A stretch of DNA of 5,922 nucleotides, taken from assembly GCA_937914965.1 (NCBI GenBank), contig CALGIY010000388.1, forward strand, positions 1 through 5,922. Reading direction: 5' to 3'. Shown here piece after piece: positions 1 through 5,475 of the stretch. The translations under genes and the position numbers were made by a program. This DNA is from an uncultured Thermoanaerobacteraceae bacterium. Its GTDB lineage: Bacteria > Bacillota > DSM-12270 > Thermacetogeniales > Thermacetogeniaceae. Each line of letters begins with the position of its first letter. Within the stretch, counting starts at the first letter, position 1. The notes beneath the pieces were generated by a model. It searched no databases. It was not told the origin of the DNA and saw only the letters and a list, made by a program, of their open reading frames with translations.

Positions 1-42
1 CCCGGCACACCTCTTGTTACCGCCCCGGCGGGGGCGTTGGAT
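1..42 (-). other. Unresolved continuation of murB beyond the broken frame
   Basis: Between the premature murB stop and the window edge no minus-strand frame joins smoothly to the upstream protein. One shifted frame stays open to the edge and reads approximately AKSNAPAGAVTRGVPG. It ends in a GVPG that resembles the GIPG motif of MurB, but it lies about eight residues closer to the upstream GG than in Bacillus subtilis MurB as I recall it. This fits a shifted and partly deleted murB continuation, from a sequence error or a real lesion. The match is weak and short. Confidence 0.3.
21..36. repeat. Perfect GC-rich inverted repeat (6-bp stem, 4-base loop)
   Basis: On the plus strand CGCCCC (21-26) and GGGGCG (31-36) are exact reverse complements around a GGCG loop. 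The hairpin lies 6 bases beyond the premature murB stop codon. No T run follows it in the transcribed direction, so it does not look like an intrinsic terminator. Its main significance is as a likely place for polymerase or base-calling errors. Confidence 0.6.
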
Positions 43-357
43 TTAGCCACCATCTGCTGTCAGGATGTTTCCCTCAAGATGTGATGTATTGAGACCTCCG
101 GCGAATTTCAAAACCAACCCGCGGATCCCCCTATCAAGTACCAGGAGATTGGACCCATTACCAATAACCGTAATCGGCAAATCATGTTTTCGGGTAAACA
201 ACAGTGCTTCCTGGACATCCTCTTTCGTCCAGGGAATCACCAGCAGATCTGCTGGTCCCCCAACACGCCAGGTCGTAAACCTTTCCATGGGAGCCCGGGC
301 CAGGACCTGACCGCTTATCTTCTGTCTCAGTTCAAAAGCTAATTCCTGCCAGTCCAT
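43..357 (-). CDS. murB: UDP-N-acetylenolpyruvoylglucosamine reductase, N-terminal fragment ending at a premature stop
   Basis: MurB is the cytoplasmic FAD enzyme that reduces UDP-GlcNAc-enolpyruvate to UDP-MurNAc with NADPH. Only 104 residues are readable, about a third of a typical MurB of roughly 300. Visible are the TTWRVGGPAD stretch (residues 28-37) and the FAD-binding PITVIGNGSNLLV segment (about 61-73), followed by DRGIRGLVLK. The frame then ends at a TAA (43-45) after LTADGG, where the family normally continues through a GLTGLEF-like and a GIPGTVGG motif. The ATG at 355-357 was chosen because GAGGGG lies 9 bases upstream. An in-frame ATG at 408 would add 17 residues inside the murC end and lacks such a site. 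The gene follows murC after 13 bases. The N-terminal identity is secure. Whether the stop is real or a sequence error at the window edge is open. Confidence 0.85.
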   Translation of the reverse strand: MDWQELAFELRQKISGQVLARAPMERFTTWRVGGPADLLVIPWTKEDVQEALLFTRKHDLPITVIGNGSNLLVLDRGIRGLVLKFAGGLNTSHLEGNILTADGG

Positions 358-366
358 AGCACGCAA

Positions 367-372
367 CCCCTC
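367..372 (-). promoter_or_regulatory. murB ribosome binding site overlapping the murC stop
   Basis: The coding strand reads TGAGGGG, where TGA (371-373) ends murC and GAGGGG is a Shine-Dalgarno sequence. A 9-base spacer leads to the ATG at 355-357. This site decides the murB start and suggests that ribosomes finishing murC restart on murB. Confidence 0.75.
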
Positions 373-1747
373 AATTTTCTTTATAATGCTGCACAAGATT
401 CGAAGCAAGGTTTCTGCCTACAGTCCAGACATTTCCTGCACCCACAGTCAGAATGGTATCACCACTTCGAAGTTCTTTGAGCAGGTATTGCACCACATCA
501 TCAAGCATGCTGATATGAATCACATTCTTACCGTTTTTTTGCAGTTCCTGAACAATTAGCTTTGCTGTAACGCCATTCATTGGACTCTCACCCGCAGAGT
601 AAATATCGGTAACGATGATGAGATCACTCCCATCAAAGGCCATCCCAAACTCCTCTTTCAATGACTGCGTCCTAGTATAGCGGTGGGGTTGAAAAATGGT
701 AATCGTTCTCCCCCTCTTGATACTAAGAGCAGCTTTCATCAAGGCCTTTATCTCTGTAGGATGATGAGCATAGTCATCAATGATTCTGATACCATCGTAC
801 TGGGCCACCAGTTGAAAACGGCGATGAACGCCCTGGAATTGGGCGAGAGCACCCGCCACCTCGGGGAAATCCAATCCCAAGTGCATCCCTACAACAACTG
901 CCGCCAGGGCATTTTGTACATTATGAAAGCCCGGCACCGAAAGTTTCAAAGTACCCAAGAAACTGCCGTCCTGATAAATATCAGCCTCTGTCGAAAAACC
1001 ATTCTGGACGATATTGCAGGCCAGATACTGCGGGTTTCCTTCTAAACCGTAAGTAACGGCATTGATACCCCTTGTATCTAAGCGAAGTACATTTGCATTA
1101 TCGCTGCAGAGAACAGCTAGGCCACCTGGTCTGATGCGTGCCAGGAAATTCTGAAAAGCCTGCAGAATTCCACTAAAATTTTTGTAATAATCCATGTGGT
1201 CATCGTCTATATTTGTAATAACAGCAATATATGGATTTTGCTTGAGAAAAGAACCATCGCTTTCATCTGATTCGGCAACAAGGTATGTGCCCTTGCCCAA
1301 CCTGGCGTTACCACCTAGCCCAGTAACCTGCCCCCCGATTAGGCAAGTGGGGTCAAGACCACATCTGGCTAGGACAGAAGCGATCATAGCGCTTGTTGTT
1401 GTTTTGCCGTGGGAACCTGTAATGGCAATACCTTGATAAGACTCCATAACTTGTGCCAGCAGTTCCCCGCGTGTCACCACAGGCAAACCGCTCTGGCGGG
1501 CGGTGCATAACTCGATATTGGAGGGCTGTATGGCAGAGGAAACAACCACTACATCCACATCATTTGCTATATTTTCTGCTCCGTGACCAATGTTAATTAC
1601 TGCTCCCTGCTGCCTCAAACTGTCAGTAACAGGTGAGGTGGCAAGATCAGAACCGCTTACCCGCATCCCCATCTCTAGTAGGACTTGGGCAAGACCACTC
1701 ATACCCACACCACCGATTCCAATAAAGTGATACCACTTGCCAGCCAC
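371..1747 (-). CDS. murC: UDP-N-acetylmuramate--L-alanine ligase
   Basis: MurC is the cytoplasmic ATP-dependent ligase that adds L-alanine to UDP-MurNAc, the first amino acid of the stem peptide. With the GTG start it has 458 residues, normal for the family. The N-terminal UDP-binding domain opens with YHFIGIGGVGMSGLA (about 6-20). The ATP loop TGSHGKTTTSAM is at 110-121, AESDESDGSFL at 158-168, and the TNIDDDHMDYY stretch at about 178-188. The C-terminal domain has GVHRRFQ (about 306-312), DDYAHHPTEI (324-333) and FQPHRYTRT (352-360), the last two typical of MurC and its relative Mpl. The peptide-free position between murG and murB favours MurC over Mpl. The GTG at 1745-1747 is preferred because GGGAGGAG stands 9 bases before it and because family members start just before YHF. 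An upstream ATG at 1784-1786 would add 13 residues with only a weak site. The gene lies 68 bases after murG. Confidence 0.95.
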   Translation of the reverse strand: MAGKWYHFIGIGGVGMSGLAQVLLEMGMRVSGSDLATSPVTDSLRQQGAVINIGHGAENIANDVDVVVVSSAIQPSNIELCTARQSGLPVVTRGELLAQVMESYQGIAITGSHGKTTTSAMIASVLARCGLDPTCLIGGQVTGLGGNARLGKGTYLVAESDESDGSFLKQNPYIAVITNIDDDHMDYYKNFSGILQAFQNFLARIRPGGLAVLCSDNANVLRLDTRGINAVTYGLEGNPQYLACNIVQNGFSTEADIYQDGSFLGTLKLSVPGFHNVQNALAAVVVGMHLGLDFPEVAGALAQFQGVHRRFQLVAQYDGIRIIDDYAHHPTEIKALMKAALSIKRGRTITIFQPHRYTRTQSLKEEFGMAFDGSDLIIVTDIYSAGESPMNGVTAKLIVQELQKNGKNVIHISMLDDVVQYLLKELRSGDTILTVGAGNVWTVGRNLASNLVQHYKEN

Positions 1748-1815
1748 TGAAATAATCTCCTCCCTTATGCGCTGCATCAGAATCATCTTCGATTGTCACA
1801 ACATCAGTTTATGTC
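1748..1815 (-). other. murG-murC intergenic gap
   Basis: This 68-base gap is the largest in the run, compared with 12-24 bases elsewhere. It contains the murC ribosome binding site (1757-1764) and two ATG codons in frame with murC that lack good sites. I see no convincing promoter boxes, only a very small TTGT-G-ACAA inverted repeat, and no terminator. Confidence 0.5.
1757..1764 (-). promoter_or_regulatory. murC ribosome binding site that selects a GTG start
   Basis: GGGAGGAG on the coding strand is the strongest Shine-Dalgarno match in the murG-murC gap. It sits 9 bases before GTG (1745-1747). It lies downstream of the alternative ATG codons at 1784-1786 and 1775-1777, so it cannot serve them, which argues for the GTG. 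Confidence 0.75.
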
Positions 1816-2964
1816 TTACCGACTGGGGAGGTGACAGAGAGACTTTTTGCCAGTTTTGAGAAGGACACCAGCAATCAAGTTCCCTGCTTCTGGCCGCCCT
1901 ATCCCGCGGGACCGGTCAGCGAGTTCCTGGCGTAAGTTACTGTCCCCAGCAAGCATTTCAATTTCACCTAGCAGACTTCCAGGTGTTAGTTCCTTTTCTG
2001 TAATCAAATGTGCTGCCCCCTGGCGCTCCAGAAAACGAGCATTGTGCAATTGGTGATCCCCAGTTGCAAAGGGGTATGGTATCAAGACCGCTGGAATCCC
2101 CCTAGCAGTTATCTCCGCAAGTGTTGCCGCCCCAGCACGGCTGATCACCATATCCGCTGCTGCCAAACCATATTCCATTTCTTCCAGGTACGGTTTGATA
2201 ACTAGTTTGCCTGTTTGGGCGGTGTCTATTCCCAGAGAATCCATCTCCTGGATGAACTGATGGTATTCAGTCCTGCCAGTCAGGTGAAGGATCTGCAGTC
2301 GTGGAGGGGCAGCCTTACTCGAATAAATCTCCTGGTATATTTCCAGCATCACCTGGTTTAGCGTGCGCGCCCCCCTGCTCCCCCCGGTAACTAGAAGTGT
2401 CAAGATACCTGGCCCAAAGCCGAAATATCTAAGCCCTTCCTGGCGATCTACATTAAGGATCTCCCGGCGCACTGGAAGTCCTGAATGGATTAAATTCGCT
2501 TTTGCCGGAAAAGATCCCTTGTCTACTGGAAATGTAGTAAAAGTTACCTCTGCCCAGCGCGACAGCAGTTTATTGGCCATCCCGGGGACAGAATTCTGCT
2601 CATGCAAGTAAAGAGGGATACCCAACCTTGCCGCAGCCAATCCAAGGGGTACAGAAACATATCCTCCGGTGGCAAAAACAGCATGGGGCTGGAACTCCTT
2701 GATAACTCTCATCCCCTCTAAGTATCCCTTTCCCAGGGAAGCAATGTCCTTCACCCCCTGCAGGGATACTTTTCGTGGCCACTTAACCGCCGTAATCTGG
2801 CGAAAGGGATATCCAGCCCGAGGCACCACTTTACTTTCTAAACCTTCCCCGGTTCCCACAAATAAAATTTCGCATTCAGGATCTGACTCCCGAAGTAAAC
2901 CAGCAACAGCCAGTGCAGGATAGAGGTGGCCACCTGTACCGCCGCCGGTGATCAGTACACGCAT
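1816..2964 (-). CDS. murG: Lipid II synthase: UDP-GlcNAc--undecaprenyl-PP-MurNAc-pentapeptide GlcNAc transferase
   Basis: MurG is the peripheral-membrane GT28 glycosyltransferase that adds GlcNAc to lipid I on the inner face of the membrane, making lipid II. The 382-residue protein shows the glycine-rich loop GGGTGGHLYPALAVA (7-21) with the conserved histidine H13, a second N-domain glycine loop ATGGYVSVPLGLA (98-110), and HEQNSVPGMANKLL (121-134). The C-terminal donor-binding domain starts near VTGGSRGARTLN (192-203). The UDP-GlcNAc signature SRAGAATLAE (275-284) follows, with the acidic E284 expected to contact the donor sugar nucleotide, then PYPFATGDHQLHNA (296-309). The protein is slightly longer than many MurGs because of a short basic tail after about residue 368. 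The start ATG is fixed by AGGAG 9 bases upstream. It begins 12 bases after ftsW, which fits lipid II being passed to the SEDS pathway. Confidence 0.97.
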   Translation of the reverse strand: MRVLITGGGTGGHLYPALAVAGLLRESDPECEILFVGTGEGLESKVVPRAGYPFRQITAVKWPRKVSLQGVKDIASLGKGYLEGMRVIKEFQPHAVFATGGYVSVPLGLAAARLGIPLYLHEQNSVPGMANKLLSRWAEVTFTTFPVDKGSFPAKANLIHSGLPVRREILNVDRQEGLRYFGFGPGILTLLVTGGSRGARTLNQVMLEIYQEIYSSKAAPPRLQILHLTGRTEYHQFIQEMDSLGIDTAQTGKLVIKPYLEEMEYGLAAADMVISRAGAATLAEITARGIPAVLIPYPFATGDHQLHNARFLERQGAAHLITEKELTPGSLLGEIEMLAGDSNLRQELADRSRGIGRPEAGNLIAGVLLKTGKKSLCHLPSR

Positions 2965-2973
2965 CGCTCAATT

Positions 2974-2979
2974 CTCCTA
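2974..2979 (-). promoter_or_regulatory. murG ribosome binding site containing the ftsW stop
   Basis: The coding strand reads TAGGAG, in which TAG (2977-2979) ends ftsW and AGGAG (2974-2978) is the Shine-Dalgarno sequence for murG, 9 bases from its ATG (2962-2964). The overlap implies coupled translation of the two genes. Confidence 0.8.
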
Positions 2980-4080
2980 TTCTTCCACATAATGCGATAT
3001 ATTCAACAGAATGCCGATTCCCAGCAAATTCAATGTTAAAGAAGAACCCCCATAACTGATAAACGGCAGTGTGATACCAGTTACTGGCATACTACCTGTG
3101 ACCACTCCGATATTAATTACCGCCTGCAGCACCACCATCATGGTAAGTCCTGTAGCCAGCAAGGCTCCGAAGAGATCAGGCGCTTTTAAAGCAATCTTCA
3201 GCCCCCTCCACAAAAAAACCAAAAAAAGTAAGAGAACAAAAGTTGCGCCAATAAACCCCAGTTCTTCAGCTAGTACTGCAAAAATAAAATCTGTATGCTG
3301 CTCCGGCAGGTAGAGAAACTTCTGTCTCCCCTGTCCGAGCCCCACCCCAAAGATGCCCCCAGATCCTACCGCTAAAAGGGACTGAATCGTTTGAAACCCT
3401 GTTTTCAGGGGATCAGCCCAGGGATTGCGAAAAGCCATCAGCCGCCTCATCCGGTAGGGCTCCATGCAAATGGCAAGACCCACCAGCCCCCCACCCAGGA
3501 GAGCCAGACAAGATAAATGGCTGAATTGCGCTCCTGCAGCCAGCAGCATCAGAAACGCTGTGCCTGCAATGGTGACGGTTGTCCCCAGGTCTGGCTGTTT
3601 GAGGATCAGGAGACAAACAATTCCCAAAAATACCATGGGGATAAAAATCCCCTGGACCAGCTTCTTGACCTGGTTATGCCTTTCAGATAAATATTTCGCC
3701 AAAAAAATAACCATTGCTAACTTGGCGATCTCTGAAGGCTGGATAGTAAGTAACTCACCTATCCCGATCCAGCGGGTTGCATCCTTGATGGTAATCCCAA
3801 CTCCTGGTACAAATAAAAGCAGCAAAAGTAAAACAGCCAATCCAAAAAACAGGTTCGCCCATTTTTTATAGATCTTGTAGTCAATCTTCATCACCACGAT
3901 CATACCGGCAATCCCCAGGAGTGCCCAAACCAATTGGCGTTTGAAATAGTGGGCGCCATCCGCATAGTTCACTTGAGCATAAACATAACTCGAACTGTAA
4001 ACCATCACAATTCCAACTGTTAACAAGAGGAGTATGACCAGAAAAAGGATGAAATCAGGGGCCCTGCGCTGTTTCTTCAC
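2977..4080 (-). CDS. ftsW: SEDS-family peptidoglycan glycosyltransferase FtsW/SpoVE
   Basis: FtsW-type SEDS proteins polymerise glycan strands from lipid II in the membrane together with a class B penicillin-binding protein. The 367 residues contain about ten hydrophobic segments (near 10-30, 48-65, 76-93, 114-130, 142-160, 162-182, 188-206, 268-292, 302-327, 342-362). Family motifs are QPSEIAKLAMV (114-124), KQPDLGTT (161-168), and the extracellular loop with PEQHTDFIFAV (259-269), where D264 aligns with the catalytic aspartate known from RodA and FtsW. The C-terminal signature MPVTGITLPFISYGGSSL spans 331-348. The protein ends right after the last membrane segment (NISHYVEE), like the 366-residue SpoVE of Bacillus subtilis and unlike longer-tailed FtsWs. 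SpoVE also sits between murD and murG there. A division or sporulation role cannot be separated from sequence alone. The start is GTG, supported by AAGGAGG 7 bases upstream. Confidence 0.93.
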   Translation of the reverse strand: MKKQRRAPDFILFLVILLLLTVGIVMVYSSSYVYAQVNYADGAHYFKRQLVWALLGIAGMIVVMKIDYKIYKKWANLFFGLAVLLLLLLFVPGVGITIKDATRWIGIGELLTIQPSEIAKLAMVIFLAKYLSERHNQVKKLVQGIFIPMVFLGIVCLLILKQPDLGTTVTIAGTAFLMLLAAGAQFSHLSCLALLGGGLVGLAICMEPYRMRRLMAFRNPWADPLKTGFQTIQSLLAVGSGGIFGVGLGQGRQKFLYLPEQHTDFIFAVLAEELGFIGATFVLLLFLVFLWRGLKIALKAPDLFGALLATGLTMMVVLQAVINIGVVTGSMPVTGITLPFISYGGSSLTLNLLGIGILLNISHYVEE

Positions 4081-4087
4081 TTCAACC

Positions 4088-4094
4088 CCTCCTT
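4088..4094 (-). promoter_or_regulatory. ftsW ribosome binding site overlapping the murD stop
   Basis: The coding strand reads TAAGGAGG. TAA (4093-4095) ends murD and AAGGAGG is a near-perfect Shine-Dalgarno sequence, 7 bases before the GTG start of ftsW (4078-4080). A strong site in front of a GTG start, fused to the upstream stop, points to reinitiation after murD. Confidence 0.82.
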
Positions 4095-5451
4095 ATAGAC
4101 CCAAAACCAACTTTCGAAAAATGTCACCCCGCTCCTCATAATCGCGGAACATATCCCAACTAGCACATCCCGGCGAGAGCAGGACTACATCACCGGACCG
4201 GGCAAGATCGTGTGCAGTCTGGACAGCCTCCGTAAGGGTACCTACATCCCAGATTTGTTTAAATCCCACATCCAGCACAGCCTGCCGAAACAAAGGGGCA
4301 GCCTCACCAAGGAGGATGAGAGCTTTTACCTTTTCCTTGATCTTTTGTGCCAGCTCTCCCAGACCACTTCCTTTGTGCCTCCCACCGGCAATCAGGATTA
4401 CTGGACCATCGAAAGAAGCTAAGGCCTTCATAACTGCGTCTGGATTGGTACCTTTAGAGTCATTGATATACCGCACCCCATCCACCACCCTCACATCCTC
4501 TACGCGGTGGGCAACGCCGGGAAATGAAGAGAGAGCAGCTGCCACGGTTTCTTTACTAATCCCAGCCAGAAGAGACACAGCAGCTGCAGCCAAGGCGTTT
4601 TCCAGGTTATGGGGTCCAGGTATTCTTACATCGCGCAAGGTACAAAGAGTTTCTTCTTTTCCTTGAAAAGTGTAAACAATCTGATCTCCTTGAACTCCTA
4701 TCCCCACATCTGGAAGGTTAGCGCGTGAAAAACCACATACTTGGCTGGGAATAGCGTCAATGTGTTCTGCCAACCAGGAATCGCCAAGATTAACCACCGC
4801 ATAATCATCTTGTTCCTGGTTTTCAAAAATGCGGGCCTTGGTTCTTCCATATGTCTTTAGGTCGCCATGCCTGTCCAAGTGATCCGGAGTAAGGTTCAGT
4901 AAAACAGCAATATATGGCCGAAACCGCTCAATGCGCTCCAGCTGAAAAGAACTAACTTCCACAATCCAGTATTTAACTTCTTTTTGGTGCTCCGAAACCC
5001 GCTCCACTTCTTGGATTAAAGGCACTCCAATGTTTCCTGCAACCTCAGCCGGAACCCCGGCCTTATTAAAAATGTAGCCCAGCAAGGAGGTAGTAGTGGT
5101 TTTCCCATTGGTACCTGTAACAGCAATGATCGGTTCTTTAATATACCTCCCTGCTAGTTCCAGTTCACTCCATATTGGAATACCATATGCTTCTGCAGCC
5201 TGTACAGGTTCTATGTTCCTGGGAACACCAGGGCTGACGATGATCAGGTCATAGTCTCCGGCCTTAATTTCCGGGTAACCACCTGTGATCAAAGTAATCG
5301 GCAGTTCTATTAAGTCTTTAAGCCCTGAGATTTTTTCTTTTTTGTCTACACCTGTGACCAGTGCCCCCTGTTTTGCCAAAAAACGGGCCGCAGCCTGCCC
5401 GCTCCGGGCCATCCCGATGACAAGCACCTTTTTACCATGTAAATTAGTCAT
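4093..5451 (-). CDS. murD: UDP-N-acetylmuramoyl-L-alanine--D-glutamate ligase
   Basis: MurD is the cytoplasmic ATP-dependent ligase that adds D-glutamate to UDP-MurNAc-L-Ala, the step after MurC. The 452-residue length is typical. The N-terminal UDP-binding domain has KVLVIGMARSGQAAARFL (8-25) and SPGVP (73-77). The ATP loop GTNGKTTTT is at 113-121, AGNIGVPL at 138-145, EVSSFQLE at 165-172, and TPDHLDRH at 188-195. K205 in YGRTKARIF matches the lysine that is carbamylated in Escherichia coli MurD (K198). The C-terminal domain carries HRVEDV (315-320), INDSKGTNPDAV (329-340) and SPGCASWDMFRDY (426-438), which distinguish MurD from MurC, MurE and MurF. No key residue appears missing. The ATG start has AAGGAG 9 bases upstream. 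It follows mraY after 24 bases and its stop is merged with the ftsW ribosome binding site. Confidence 0.97.
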   Translation of the reverse strand: MTNLHGKKVLVIGMARSGQAAARFLAKQGALVTGVDKKEKISGLKDLIELPITLITGGYPEIKAGDYDLIIVSPGVPRNIEPVQAAEAYGIPIWSELELAGRYIKEPIIAVTGTNGKTTTTSLLGYIFNKAGVPAEVAGNIGVPLIQEVERVSEHQKEVKYWIVEVSSFQLERIERFRPYIAVLLNLTPDHLDRHGDLKTYGRTKARIFENQEQDDYAVVNLGDSWLAEHIDAIPSQVCGFSRANLPDVGIGVQGDQIVYTFQGKEETLCTLRDVRIPGPHNLENALAAAAVSLLAGISKETVAAALSSFPGVAHRVEDVRVVDGVRYINDSKGTNPDAVMKALASFDGPVILIAGGRHKGSGLGELAQKIKEKVKALILLGEAAPLFRQAVLDVGFKQIWDVGTLTEAVQTAHDLARSGDVVLLSPGCASWDMFRDYEERGDIFRKLVLGL

Positions 5452-5460
5452 AGCTCATAT

Positions 5461-5466
5461 CTCCTT
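5461..5466 (-). promoter_or_regulatory. murD ribosome binding site
   Basis: AAGGAG on the coding strand stands 9 bases before the murD ATG (5449-5451) in the 24-base mraY-murD gap. Another ATG (5456-5458) lies only 2 bases after it, too close to be used, so the site supports the annotated start. Here, unlike the ftsW, murG and murB sites, the upstream stop is separate from the Shine-Dalgarno sequence. Confidence 0.75.
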
Positions 5467-5475
5467 ACCTAATAA

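Noticed and set aside
358..408. A longer murB starting at ATG 408
   Set aside because: It would overlap the murC end by 38 bases and has no good ribosome binding site, whereas the ATG at 357 has GAGGGG at ideal spacing.
683..1045. A 120-codon open frame on the plus strand opposite murC
   Set aside because: It is antisense to conserved MurC domains and resembles no family I recognise.
1765..1815. A possible promoter in the murG-murC gap (TTGTGA-like box)
   Set aside because: No matching -10 box lies at 16-18 bases, so the partial -35 likeness is not supported.
3397..3410. CCCTG-TTTT-CAGGG inverted repeat as a possible terminator
   Set aside because: The stem is only 5 bp, lies inside the conserved ftsW coding region, and has no following T run on the coding strand.
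3413..3616. A minus-strand open frame in another register within ftsW, and a similar one within murG at 2600-2782
   Set aside because: Both are out-of-frame shadows inside genes whose true frames are supported by family motifs throughout.
3464..3871. A 135-codon open frame on the plus strand opposite ftsW
   Set aside because: It lies entirely antisense to a well-conserved gene, has no recognisable motif, and its composition is explained by the reverse of membrane-helix codons.
5331..5343. Coding-strand A6-G-A6 tract in murD as a slippery site
   Set aside because: The codon register (AAA AAA GAA AAA) does not place an X XXY YYZ heptamer in frame, and it simply encodes a Lys-rich loop.
5444..5458. 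A four-codon mini-ORF (Met-Ser-Tyr-Asp) overlapping the murD start, as a possible leader peptide
   Set aside because: Its ATG is only 2 bases from the AAGGAG sequence, too close for initiation, and it is too short to judge.
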